Source of the DNA: Gammaproteobacteria bacterium
Lineage (GTDB): Bacteria > Pseudomonadota > Gammaproteobacteria > Chromatiales > Sedimenticolaceae
Direction of reading: 5' to 3'
DNA length: 31,939 bases
Assembly (NCBI GenBank): GCA_020445165.1
Contig: JAGRHE010000014.1
Span: 1 to 31,939, forward strand
A program made the translations under genes and the position numbers. Below are positions 6,840 through 14,966 of this stretch, in pieces; within the stretch, counting starts at the first letter, position 1, and the number at the start of each line of letters is the position of its first letter. Under the pieces are notes generated by a model. That model saw nothing but the letters and a program-made list of their open reading frames with translations. It was not told where the DNA came from and ran no database searches.

Positions 6840-7718
6840 ATGTCAGAAAACAAGATCGAAATATCTCTATTTGGCGCGTTCGACATCCGCGTCGACGACG
6901 AGTCGCAGCACCTGGGCGTGTCGGGACCGACCCGCTCGATGCTCGAGTACCTGCTTTGCTACAACGGTCGCCTGGCCCGGCGTGAACAGCTCATGGAGAT
7001 GTTCTGGCCAGAAACCTGCATTGAACGGCGTCGATCCTCGCTGAACTCGGCGATCTGGCGGATCAAGAAGGCACTCAAGACCATCCCGTTGCTTGGCCTC
7101 GATGCAACCGCCGAGTGTGTTCGGATGACCGGCTGCCGGGCAGAACAAGTCGAGATCGACGCGGTGTGTCTCGAAAACGCCGTGACCGGCCTGGGCAACA
7201 CGTTCGAACAGCGTATCGCGAACCTCGACGGGCTGATCCGCAGCCTCAACCGCTGTCACAGCACGCCGCTCGACGGCCTCGACGACGAATGGGCCTCGAT
7301 CGAGCGCGAGAGACTTTCGGCGCTGCGCATGCGTGGGCTGAGCGTGGCCATGCATACCCTGGCCGCACTGCACCGCTACGACGAGGCGCTCGATATCGGA
7401 CGCCGGATCCTGGTACACGAACCTTATCGCGAGTCGACCTTCCAGGAGATATTGTGTCTGCATGTCCTCAACGGCGAGCGGGCGCGCGCACTGCAGCTGT
7501 TCGAGCAGTTCACGGCAGCTCTTGAGGGTGACCTCGGCATCGAACCGATGGCCGAGACGCGGGCGCTGCGCGATTACATCGCCAGCGACCAGAGCGTCAA
7601 CCCGGCCGCTGACCGCCATCTCGAACCGAGCACGATCGAAACCATCTGGCAGCCCGACGTGGGTGCACTGCTGGCGACGATCGAACACACGCGTGACGCG
7701 GTGCGCACGCGCTGCTGA
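6840..7718 (+). CDS. SARP-type transcriptional activator (winged helix + BTAD), eCIS regulator (292 aa)
   Basis: The N-terminus (ISLFGAFDIRVDDESQHLGV) and the following segment with LLCYNGRLARREQLMEMFWP and SSLNSAIWRIKKALK form an OmpR-type winged helix as in SARP regulators. The second half (about residues 140-255) matches the bacterial transcriptional activation domain (BTAD), with TPR-like helices: RYDEALDIGRRILVHEPYRE and GERARALQLFEQFTAALEGD, then LGIEPMAETRAL. Such regulators commonly accompany eCIS loci. The gene lies immediately upstream of, and co-oriented with, the sheath gene. An 11-bp-period repeat array in the gap between them is a good candidate binding site. It has its own promoter with a palindrome at the start point. 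There is no strong ribosome-binding site at the chosen start. Confidence 0.85.
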   Translation: MSENKIEISLFGAFDIRVDDESQHLGVSGPTRSMLEYLLCYNGRLARREQLMEMFWPETCIERRRSSLNSAIWRIKKALKTIPLLGLDATAECVRMTGCRAEQVEIDAVCLENAVTGLGNTFEQRIANLDGLIRSLNRCHSTPLDGLDDEWASIERERLSALRMRGLSVAMHTLAALHRYDEALDIGRRILVHEPYRESTFQEILCLHVLNGERARALQLFEQFTAALEGDLGIEPMAETRALRDYIASDQSVNPAADRHLEPSTIETIWQPDVGALLATIEHTRDAVRTRC

Positions 7719-7810
7719 ATCTCCGCTTTTTCCCTGAACTTCCCTGACTGAACCGGCATCGGCGCTTACGTGCCAGCCGGCGCCTTTCCCGTTCGTCCGC
7801 AAGATCCCGC

Positions 7811-7860
7811 GGTGACGTCACAGTGACGGCACGGTGATTCGCTGGTCACGCACGTTACAT
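7811..7860 (+). promoter_or_regulatory. Four 11-bp direct repeats and possible -10 box: candidate SARP-binding promoter of the eCIS operon
   Basis: Successive 11-mers are GGTGACGTCAC (7811), AGTGACGGCAC (7822), GGTGATTCGCT (7833) and GGTCACGCACG (7844). The first seven bases of each unit are alike (consensus GGTGACG) and recur with an exact 11-bp period. SARP proteins are known to bind heptameric direct repeats spaced by one helical turn just upstream of the -10 box. A TACATT-like -10 lies at 7856-7861. The array sits 184 bp before the sheath start and directly after the SARP gene. Confidence 0.6.
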
Positions 7861-8038
7861 TTCCCCGCGGTTTGTTGAAGAGGATCTGTTCAGGCAGCGC
7901 TCAAGTCGGATGAATCTGCGCAAATCGGGACTCATCTACGGTTCCCGAATGCTGGCGGGCAACACCTGCCCGGGTCCGCGCGATCGCGGTCATCCACTGC
8001 CGGCACCGAGTGCAAACCATCGCGCAGGAGAAACTTGT

Positions 8039-10003
8039 ATGTACAAGCATCCGGGTGTCTATATCGAACATGTCCCCTCCGGCCTGCTGGCGATCGAAGC
8101 CGCCTCGACGTCGGTGGCTGCCTTCATCGGACCGGTCAAGCGCGGCGAGCTGGTGACCGCGGACAAGGAAGACGGCAAGCCCGTTTTCATCTCCAGCCAG
8201 GCGCAGTTCGCCAGCCAGTTCGGCGAGCTCGACGGCTCGGCCGGTGGCCTGCGTAACTTCGGCTCTGCGGCCGACACCTTCGGTTTCGCCGTGCAGTCGT
8301 TCTTCGCCAACGGCGGCACCAAGGCCTACATCGTGCCGGTGGGTGACGGTGACGGTGAAAGCGCCAGCGCCGCGTTCACCGATCCGGTCAATGCCGGTAT
8401 GGGTTTCTACTTCACCGCACGTTCGCAAGGCGTTTGGGCCGACGGCATGGTGCTACGAATCAGCGAGGCGGTGGCCGATGCCGGCAACCCGCTGCTGTCG
8501 ACCTACGATGTTGAGATCGGTGTGCCGGACGGCAAGGGCGGGCTCGACCCGGTCCTGGAAACCCACACCGACATGACCCTGGATCCAGCCAGTGGCCAGT
8601 TCCTTGCGGCGACGATCGACAATGCATCGACACTGGTCTCGGCACGCCACGAGACTGTCGCATCCGCCGGCGGTGGCGCGATCACCGGCTTCGAGTCGGG
8701 CGATCTGTCGGCACTCGATCCGAGCACGATCGCGGCCGGGCAGACCCTGGAACTGAGCTTTTCCGGCGATAGCGTGTCCGGCCAGCCGATCGTGGTCGAC
8801 TTCAGCGGCACGGCCACGACCCTCGAACAGCTGGCCGCCGAGATCCAGTCGGAAGCGCGTGGCGCGGCAAGTGTCAGCGCGCGGGCCAACTTCGTTGCAG
8901 CGGTCACCCGCGACCGTACCATCCTGTTACTGCCCGGACAGAGCGCGACGCCGGGCACCGTCAATAGCGTGACCGTTTCCGGAGGCAGCGCCGAGGCCGC
9001 TCTCGCATTCGATGCAGGCACGGCCGTCGCTTATCCGGCGGCCTGGCCGGACACCACCCAACCGCTGGACATTCGCTTCGCCGGCGGTGTCGACCACGGC
9101 GCTCCCGGCAACAGCGACTACACGGCCGCATTGACCCACCTGCGTGACTACCGCGACGTGTCGATCGTGATCCTGCCCGGCAAGCACTGGATCTCCGGTG
9201 GCGACAACGGCGCGCTGGAAGCGGCGATCACGCATGCCGAGTTCATGCAGAACCGCATGGTGCTGATCGATCCGCCGGACCCGGTCGGTTCGGCACGGCT
9301 GCAGAGTCCGGCCGACGTCAAGGCGCTGGGTGCCCCGACATCGCCCTATACCGCGCTGTACTACCCCTGGCTCGAGGTGGCCAACCCGTTCTACGACCCG
9401 GACACGGCGGCCAATTTGCCGAAGCGCTTCCGGATACCGGCCGGTTCCTTCGCCGCCGGGTTGTGGGCGCGTACCGACGGTCGGCGCGGCGTATGGAAGG
9501 CACCGGCCGGACTCGAGGCCACGGTGCGCGGTGCGGTCGGTCCGACGATCGACATCGGCGCCGACCTGCAGGACAACCTGAACGAGTTCGGCGTGAACTG
9601 CCTGCGCACGATTGTCGGTCCGACCGTGATCTGGGGCGCACGCACGCGCGCCACCAAGACCAAGCCGGAGTTCCGTTACGTCCCGGTGCGGCGCACGCAG
9701 AGCATGATCGGCGAGAGCCTGTACAACGCGCTTCAGGCAGTCGTGTTCGAACCCAACGACCACCGCCTGTGGGGCAGTCTGCGCGCCAACGTGGCCGCGT
9801 TCATGGACACCCTGCATCGCGCTGGCGCATTCCAGGGCGAGAAGGCATCGGATGCTTATTACGTGCAGTGCGGTCTCGGCTCGACCATGACCCAGGCCGA
9901 CATCGACGGCGGCGTGGTCCGTGTCGTGGTCGGCTTCGCACCCCTGAAGCCGGCCGAGTTCGTGGTCGTGCAGATCAAGCAGATCGTCGGTCAGACCGCC
10001 TGA
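8039..10003 (+). CDS. Contractile sheath protein of the eCIS (654 aa)
   Basis: The start MYKHPGVYIEHVPSG at 8039 is typical of Afp2-4/Pvc2-4-type and phage-tail sheath proteins and has an AGGAG site 8 nt upstream (8026-8030). An in-frame ORF begins further left at 7910 but its first 43 residues are not sheath-like. The C-terminal domain shows hallmark segments: LRDYRDVSIVILPGKHW, INPL-like packing around PTVIWGARTR, and the final VGFAPLKPAEFVVVQIKQIV that forms the handshake strand with neighbouring subunits. Residues about 140-340 form an inserted, less conserved outer domain. Only one sheath gene is present, in contrast to three in Afp. Confidence 0.95.
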   Translation: MYKHPGVYIEHVPSGLLAIEAASTSVAAFIGPVKRGELVTADKEDGKPVFISSQAQFASQFGELDGSAGGLRNFGSAADTFGFAVQSFFANGGTKAYIVPVGDGDGESASAAFTDPVNAGMGFYFTARSQGVWADGMVLRISEAVADAGNPLLSTYDVEIGVPDGKGGLDPVLETHTDMTLDPASGQFLAATIDNASTLVSARHETVASAGGGAITGFESGDLSALDPSTIAAGQTLELSFSGDSVSGQPIVVDFSGTATTLEQLAAEIQSEARGAASVSARANFVAAVTRDRTILLLPGQSATPGTVNSVTVSGGSAEAALAFDAGTAVAYPAAWPDTTQPLDIRFAGGVDHGAPGNSDYTAALTHLRDYRDVSIVILPGKHWISGGDNGALEAAITHAEFMQNRMVLIDPPDPVGSARLQSPADVKALGAPTSPYTALYYPWLEVANPFYDPDTAANLPKRFRIPAGSFAAGLWARTDGRRGVWKAPAGLEATVRGAVGPTIDIGADLQDNLNEFGVNCLRTIVGPTVIWGARTRATKTKPEFRYVPVRRTQSMIGESLYNALQAVVFEPNDHRLWGSLRANVAAFMDTLHRAGAFQGEKASDAYYVQCGLGSTMTQADIDGGVVRVVVGFAPLKPAEFVVVQIKQIVGQTA

Positions 10004-10062
10004 TCGGGTTGGCCTGATCTCGAATGCCTTGTTACCGGACAATCGAAACAGGAGATTAAGCA

Positions 10063-10575
10063 ATGGCAGCTCCCACATTCCCGGCCAATGCGCACCGATA
10101 CGATCCGTATCGCACGTTCAAGTTCCAGATCGTCATCAACGGGCGCACGGTCGCCGGACTGACCAAGATGGGCGCACTCAAGCGCACTACCGAGGCGGTC
10201 AAGTGGCGCGCCGCCGGTGACCCGTCCTACCAGCGTGTCATGCCCGGTGGTTCCGCCTTCGAGCAGGTGCAGCTCGAGCAGGGCCTGACCCATGATCCGG
10301 TGTTCGAGGAATGGGCCAACGCGGTCAACAACGTGCGTGACGGCGATGCCGGCATGAGCCTGGTCAACTACCGGCGTGATGTCGTGATCAACGTGCTCAA
10401 CCTGCAGGGCGTGCCGGCGATCAGCTACCAGCTGCGCCGCGCCTGGGTGTCGGAATACCAGGCGCTGCCCGAGTTCGATGCCAACAACATGAACACAGTC
10501 GGCATCCAGATGATCACGCTGCAGCACGAGGGCTTCGTCCGTGACGAGGCCGTGACCGAGCCGACCGAGACCTGA
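10063..10575 (+). CDS. Inner tube protein of the eCIS (gp19/Hcp-like, 170 aa)
   Basis: This matches the T4 gp19-like tail-tube family (Afp1/Afp5, Pvc1/Pvc5). Characteristic segments are DPYRTFKFQIVINGRTVAGL, the loop PGGSAFEQVQLEQGLTHDP and the C-terminal ISYQLRRAWVSEYQALPEFD. The length (about 150-170 aa) is that of the family. A perfect AGGAG (10050-10054) lies 8 nt before the start. It follows the sheath by 59 bp with no terminator. Homohexamers are expected to stack into the tube that carries the payload. Confidence 0.95.
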   Translation: MAAPTFPANAHRYDPYRTFKFQIVINGRTVAGLTKMGALKRTTEAVKWRAAGDPSYQRVMPGGSAFEQVQLEQGLTHDPVFEEWANAVNNVRDGDAGMSLVNYRRDVVINVLNLQGVPAISYQLRRAWVSEYQALPEFDANNMNTVGIQMITLQHEGFVRDEAVTEPTET

Positions 10576-10581
10576 TCGACG

Positions 10582-11391
10582 ATGGACCGGGCACCAGCCA
10601 CCCTGCTGGCGGCGTTTCCGCGCGCCCAGCCGCAACCACTCGACGGTGAGACCGAACTCGCCGTGGCCGAGGCTGTCGCGGCGAACATCTCGCGGCCAGC
10701 CAAGGTCACCGCCGTGATCGCGGCCATGTATGCGCGTCTGGATTCGCAGCCGGTCGACCCGGACACCGCGCGCCGCGTGTCATCGGCCGGGCGCGAATGG
10801 CTGCTGCAGCGGGCGGCCCTGCGCTTCTACGGTAACAACGAGTGGTACGAAGCGACCTGTGCGGGTTGCGGTACGCGTTTCGATCTTCGCCTGTCGATGG
10901 CCGACATTCCCTGCGTGGCGGCGGGCGAGGGTTTCCCGGTCGTCGAGCTGGAAACCAGCCTGGGCCGGCGTGCGTTCGAGGTGCCGAATGGGATCCACGA
11001 AGAGGCGTTCACGCGTCGCAGTGATACCGATCCACGGCGTGCCTTCGCTGCCTTGTGCGGGCTTGGTGAGCAAGCCGCGGACGATGCCAGGCGTTTCACC
11101 GAAGCGGATCTCGCGCACATCGATGCCGCACTCGAGGCAGCGTCGCCCGAGGTCGCCGACTCGGTGACGGCTCAGTGCCCGGAGTGCGGGCGCCAAGAGC
11201 AGGTGCGGGTGGATCCGCTGACCTTCGCCTTCCCGCGTCGTGACGAGGTGTTGCGCGAGGTGCACCTGCTGGCATCCGGCTATCACTGGTCTGAACGCGA
11301 GATCCTGGCTCTGCCACTGGCCCGTCGTCGCACCTATGCCGATTTGATCCGTGCCGGCCTGTGCGGCAACACCCCGATAAGGCGGCGCTGA
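10582..11391 (+). CDS. Zinc-ribbon protein resembling T4-type baseplate proteins of eCIS loci (269 aa)
   Basis: Two CxxC pairs, C93-A-G-C96 and C199-P-E-C202, in the contexts TCAGCGTRFDL and AQCPECGRQEQV, look like one zinc ribbon split by a long insert. The rest is mostly helical, with no membrane segment. The position between the tube and the terminator/ATPase genes, and the pattern FAFPRRDEVLREVHLLASGY followed by HWSEREIL, fit the T4-like baseplate protein family (PF12322 type) that recurs in eCIS loci. This suggests a role as an assembly factor or baseplate chaperone. The family assignment is from memory of pattern, so function is moderately supported. The gene begins 6 bp after the tube stop. 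Confidence 0.55.
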   Translation: MDRAPATLLAAFPRAQPQPLDGETELAVAEAVAANISRPAKVTAVIAAMYARLDSQPVDPDTARRVSSAGREWLLQRAALRFYGNNEWYEATCAGCGTRFDLRLSMADIPCVAAGEGFPVVELETSLGRRAFEVPNGIHEEAFTRRSDTDPRRAFAALCGLGEQAADDARRFTEADLAHIDAALEAASPEVADSVTAQCPECGRQEQVRVDPLTFAFPRRDEVLREVHLLASGYHWSEREILALPLARRRTYADLIRAGLCGNTPIRRR

Positions 11392-11392
11392 C

Positions 11393-12358
11393 ATGAGTTT
11401 CATGAAGCGCATCGCGGCACGTTCGTTTGCGACAGCCAATGCGGTCGCACCCAAGGGTTACGTGCGCAGGCAGGGCGAGCCGGGGGAGCGGAGGGAAGAG
11501 GAACAGGCACAACCGGTTCGTCGCCAGGTCGAACAGGAAGAGGAGGAGATGCAGGCGCTGCGGCGCAAGCCAACTGACGAGGAAGACGCGCAGCAGGCGC
11601 GAGCATTACGCCGCCAGGCTGAAGAAGAGGAGGAAGAGCTGCAGACCCTTCGCCGCGCAGCACGCGATGAAGAAGACGAAGCATCGGCAATGCCATTGCG
11701 CCGCCAGGCAGAGGAAGAAGAGGAAGGACTGCAGACACTCCGCCGCGCAGCACGCGATGAGGAAGACGAAGCGTCGGCGATGCCACTGCGCCGCCAGGCC
11801 GAGGAGGAAGAGGAGCAGATGCAGGCCCTGCGTCGTGAACCGGCCGACGAGGAAGAGGCGCAGCCCTTACGCCGCCAGGCTGAAGAAGAGGAAGATCAGC
11901 TGCAGACGCTGCGCCGTAATGCCCGGGACGACAAAGAGCAGCAGGCGCAGCCATTGCGTCGGCAGGCCGAGGAGGAAGAAGAGGAGGTGGCCCAGCCGGT
12001 CAGGCGCATGGCCGGTGATCCGGCGACCCTGGATGCTGAGAACTCCCCGTTTCCCGAGCAGATGCGTGACGAGCCGGAACCTGCGTTATCCGCGCTGCGT
12101 AGGGATGTGATGAGCGCAGCGACACCGGGACCGGCCGCGGCCGTCGCGCCTGCAGACAACCTGCCAGCTCCAGCATTCGATCCGGGCATGCCAGCGATGA
12201 ATGGTCTGTCGTTACCGCCTGATGAAGGCTTCACCCGGGCCAATGTGCACATCGACCAGCTCGACGTGCTGATCGAAGAACCGACGGCGGCAGCGGCGGC
12301 TGGCCGTGTACCCGATCGCAGTCGCAGCATACGTGCGCGCTACCTGCGCAGGATCTGA
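11393..12358 (+). CDS. Glu/Arg tandem-repeat protein of the eCIS locus (321 aa)
   Basis: Residues 41-205 consist of about six copies of a 24-30 residue unit with the core LRRQAEEEEE followed by LQTLRR and an acidic linker. Similar Glu-rich repeats are familiar as linkers inside DUF4157 cargo proteins of eCIS, but here no DUF4157 domain is attached. The C-terminal 60 residues contain VHIDQLDVLIEEP and end in RARYLRRI. This recalls the short beta-strand plus YLxxR tail seen in small eCIS hypotheticals. The gene starts one base after the preceding stop and ends 3 bp before the next gene, so it belongs to the operon. Extreme charge and repetition suggest a disordered or helical spacer; function unknown. 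Confidence 0.75.
   Translation: MSFMKRIAARSFATANAVAPKGYVRRQGEPGERREEEQAQPVRRQVEQEEEEMQALRRKPTDEEDAQQARALRRQAEEEEEELQTLRRAARDEEDEASAMPLRRQAEEEEEGLQTLRRAARDEEDEASAMPLRRQAEEEEEQMQALRREPADEEEAQPLRRQAEEEEDQLQTLRRNARDDKEQQAQPLRRQAEEEEEEVAQPVRRMAGDPATLDAENSPFPEQMRDEPEPALSALRRDVMSAATPGPAAAVAPADNLPAPAFDPGMPAMNGLSLPPDEGFTRANVHIDQLDVLIEEPTAAAAAGRVPDRSRSIRARYLRRI
11513..12007 (+). repeat. Tandem coding repeat, about six units of 70-90 bp
   Basis: The repeats encode LRRQAEEEEE-type units. Units 2 and 3 (about 11605-11785) are nearly identical in DNA over about 90 bp, which indicates recent tandem duplication. The plus strand is strongly purine-rich (runs of GAAGAGGAGGAAGAG), so slippage and copy-number variation between strains are likely. 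Confidence 0.85.
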
Positions 12359-12361
12359 GCC

Positions 12362-13369
12362 ATGCCGGTACCCGTATCCTCACTGTCGGTCGCGGTCCAG
12401 GGAATCGCCGACTTCCTCGACAGCCAGTTCGGCGAGGAGGTGAACATCACGGTTGCCCACCCACAGCGGGCTTCCGAGATCGCCAAGGGTGCCGGTGCAA
12501 CCGCGCATTGCCTCAACCTGTTCGCCTACCGCGTTGCGCATTCCGGCTTTCATGCCGACGCCGGGTCCGATCAGACCCAGTTTCTGCGCGTGCACATCCT
12601 GTTGACACCGTTCCCGGCTGACCTGGACAACGCCGCCGACGACGCCGACATCCGCATCCTGGGTCATGCGATCCGCGTGTTGCAGAGTCATCCGGTATTA
12701 CCGATCACGGCGCAGCCACTGCCGGGCAATGCGATTCCGCCGCCGCGCACCGAGTACCGCCTCGAGGCGATCATGCTGGCGCCGACCATGGAGGAGATCA
12801 ATCACATCTGGACCACGCAGGGCGGCGATCTCGCCTACCGCTTATCGGCTGCCTATGAGTTCGCGCTTATTCCGATCGAGCCACTCAGCCTGCGCGTCGA
12901 GGCCGAGCCGCCTTCGACGCTGATCATCGATGCCCGCGTCGGCGGTGCCGGCGAATCGGGGTTCATCCAGGCCAGTGCCGTTAGCCATGCTTTCCCGGTC
13001 GCCGGCGGACCGCCACCAGCCGCACAGTGGGTGCCGGTGCAGATGCTGGTATCCGGCAACACGCTGACCAACTCGCTCGCGATTGCCGCCGGCGTCACTG
13101 CGGTGACCGTGGCCATTGCCGGTCTGCCCGGCGAGTCGGCCGCGTTGCAGGTCACCTGGCGGTTGGACGACGACAGCGAAAGCACGCAGGCCGTGCAGCT
13201 GATACCGATTGCATCGGCGGTGCTTGATTCGGCCGATGCGCGCGCCAGCCTCGACCTGAACATTCCGGCAAGCGCCGTGGCGGGAACGGTGCATGCGCAG
13301 CCGGCAGCGGCGGGTGCGCCGATACCCGGAAGTCCGTTCGGCAACGTTCTCAACCTGACCGTGAACTGA
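12362..13369 (+). CDS. Afp16/Pvc16-type tube-sheath terminator (DUF4255 domain, 335 aa)
   Basis: The N-terminal 190 residues match the Pvc16/DUF4255 domain: an initial helix with VQGIADFLDSQFGEE, the segment CLNLFAYRVAHSGFHADAG, and the pair TEYRLEAIMLAPTMEEINHI and AYRLSAAYEFALIPIEPLSL. Members cap the growing tube and sheath and set particle end structure. The C-terminal part (about 190-335) is Ig-like, Ala/Val-rich and ends in NVLNLTVN, a common extension in this family. It lies directly before the AAA+ ATPase gene, as in other eCIS. Confidence 0.88.
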   Translation: MPVPVSSLSVAVQGIADFLDSQFGEEVNITVAHPQRASEIAKGAGATAHCLNLFAYRVAHSGFHADAGSDQTQFLRVHILLTPFPADLDNAADDADIRILGHAIRVLQSHPVLPITAQPLPGNAIPPPRTEYRLEAIMLAPTMEEINHIWTTQGGDLAYRLSAAYEFALIPIEPLSLRVEAEPPSTLIIDARVGGAGESGFIQASAVSHAFPVAGGPPPAAQWVPVQMLVSGNTLTNSLAIAAGVTAVTVAIAGLPGESAALQVTWRLDDDSESTQAVQLIPIASAVLDSADARASLDLNIPASAVAGTVHAQPAAAGAPIPGSPFGNVLNLTVN

Positions 13370-13377
13370 GGTGACCG

Positions 13378-14769
13378 ATGGCCTGCGTCGCTGAAGAGAT
13401 CACCGCCGACAGCCGGTTGCTCGACCAGGAGTGGACGCGGGTCGGACTGATGCTGACGCTGGCCGAAGCGCTGCGGACCGGTGCCGAGTTCGACGAGTCG
13501 TTCTCGAAGACCTTTGCATCGGTCGGTGACGTGGTCGCGGCGAAACGCAGCCAGGGCGCCTGGGGCGGGTTGTCGCGATCCATCGATGACATGTATCTCG
13601 ACCGTTTCCTGCAGGTCGATCTCGACATCCTTGCGCTGGCCCTGGCGGCCGATGCGCGCCCGGCGTTCGGACCGCGCATTCAGTCGCTGCAGCCGCACGT
13701 GACGGCGCCGTATCCGAGTCTGGCCCTGGTGCAGGAACTGCTGATGCTCGACGACAGTGTCGAGGTGGCGGCCCTGTATGAACGACTCGAACCGACCGCA
13801 CCGCTGGTCGCGTCCGGCCTGGTCCGGGTCAGTGGGGAAGGGCCGTACCAGCTGGTACGTGCAACGCCGGCCGCCCAGCTGGCCGTGTTCGGTCGCGCCA
13901 CCGATGTTGCGCCGCCGCCGGGAGCGAACCTGGAAACCCGGCGTGGACGTTGGCACGACCTGGTGTTGCCGGCCGCAACCTTGCGTGCACTGCATGATTT
14001 CACGGCGTGGCTCAAGCGGCGCGAGCAGATTGTCGCCTGGGGCGGACGTCCCAGCGGTGGTCCGCTGGCGCTGTTCTCCGGCGCGTCCGGTACCGGCAAG
14101 AGCTACGCCGCGATGGTGATTGCCGCCGAGCTGGCGGCCGAGACCGGCGAACCCTGGGCGCTGTATACGCTCGACCTCGGTCGGATTATGTCCAAGTACG
14201 TCGGTGAGACCGAGGAGAACCTCAATCAGCTGCTCGATGCGCTCGACGGTCGGCGCGCGATCCTGCAGATCGATGAGGCGGATGGTCTGCTGGGCAAGCG
14301 TGGTGAGGTCAGCGATGCGCGCGATCGCTATGCCAACCTCGAAGTCAGCCACATGCTGTCGCGTTTCGAACGCCATGTCGGGCCGGTGATCCTGACCAGC
14401 AACCTGCGCTCGAACATCGACCCGGCGTTCCTGCGTCGCTTCCAGATGGTCATTGATTTCCCATCACCGGACAAGCATGCGCGGGCGCAGCTCTGGTCAC
14501 TGCTGCTGCCGCCGGCGGCCCCACGCGACACAGACCTCGATCTCGACCAGCTGGCCGGCTCGGCGCGTCTTTCCGGTGGCGCGATCCAGAACGCTGCGCA
14601 TTACGCCGCCGTGCTCGCCGCCGAGGAACGGGCCGCGATCGCACCGCGCCATGTTGCGCGCGCGGTATGGGCCGAGCTGGGCAAGGAGAACCGCCAGATC
14701 CGGCGCAGCGAGATCGGTGTCCTGGCCAGCCACCTGGAGGAGGACGGCACATGCGAATCCGCAGGATGA
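13378..14769 (+). CDS. Afp15/Pvc15-type AAA+ ATPase (463 aa)
   Basis: A C-terminal AAA+ module holds Walker A SGASGTGKS (K241), Walker B ILQIDEAD (D299, E300), sensor-1 ILTSNL and an arginine-finger-like FLRRFQMVIDFPSP. The first 200 residues form the N-domain typical of the eCIS ATPase that precedes the AAA+ core. In Afp and PVC this ATPase is needed for assembly; a remodelling or cargo-loading role is suspected. The start has GAGGTGA four bases upstream. The 3' end overlaps the next small gene by 19 bp. Confidence 0.93.
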   Translation: MACVAEEITADSRLLDQEWTRVGLMLTLAEALRTGAEFDESFSKTFASVGDVVAAKRSQGAWGGLSRSIDDMYLDRFLQVDLDILALALAADARPAFGPRIQSLQPHVTAPYPSLALVQELLMLDDSVEVAALYERLEPTAPLVASGLVRVSGEGPYQLVRATPAAQLAVFGRATDVAPPPGANLETRRGRWHDLVLPAATLRALHDFTAWLKRREQIVAWGGRPSGGPLALFSGASGTGKSYAAMVIAAELAAETGEPWALYTLDLGRIMSKYVGETEENLNQLLDALDGRRAILQIDEADGLLGKRGEVSDARDRYANLEVSHMLSRFERHVGPVILTSNLRSNIDPAFLRRFQMVIDFPSPDKHARAQLWSLLLPPAAPRDTDLDLDQLAGSARLSGGAIQNAAHYAAVLAAEERAAIAPRHVARAVWAELGKENRQIRRSEIGVLASHLEEDGTCESAG

Positions 14770-14966
14770 CCTTGCGACTGCCGGCACGCCTGCGCGGTAC
14801 CGCCGAGCAGGATGCACGGCGCATTGCGCAGGCCGTCGCCGAGCAGCTGCACGGTGACCAGCCCGGGCAATTGCGGGTCGAGGTGAAGACCGCGGGTGCA
14901 TCCGGTCACGGCCTGGCACAAGCGGTTGGACGCCAGGTTGCACCGCTGAACAGGGGACGAAGCTGA
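14751..14966 (+). CDS. Small eCIS-locus hypothetical protein (71 aa)
   Basis: The sequence begins MRIRRMTLRLPARLRGTAEQ and continues with a helical DARRIAQAVAEQL. Similar short proteins with a basic LRLPxxLRG opening are commonly found between the ATPase and baseplate genes of eCIS loci, but I know no function. A strong GGAGGAGG (14736-14743) lies 7 nt upstream, which fixes this start rather than the longer in-frame one at 14667. The stop overlaps the next start (TGATG). Confidence 0.75.
   Translation: MRIRRMTLRLPARLRGTAEQDARRIAQAVAEQLHGDQPGQLRVEVKTAGASGHGLAQAVGRQVAPLNRGRS

Noticed and set aside
7763..7790. Hairpin GGCGC...GCGCC as terminator after the SARP gene
   Set aside because: Only a 5-bp stem with a long loop and no solid T-run; not enough to call a terminator.
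7910..8038. Longer N-terminus for the sheath protein
   Set aside because: The extra 43 residues do not resemble sheath proteins, whereas the 8039 start has AGGAG at correct spacing and the typical MYKHPGVYIE opening.
11513..12007. CRISPR or other repeat array
   Set aside because: The repeats are contiguous, in frame, of 70-90 bp and encode LRRQAEEEEE units; there are no spacers.
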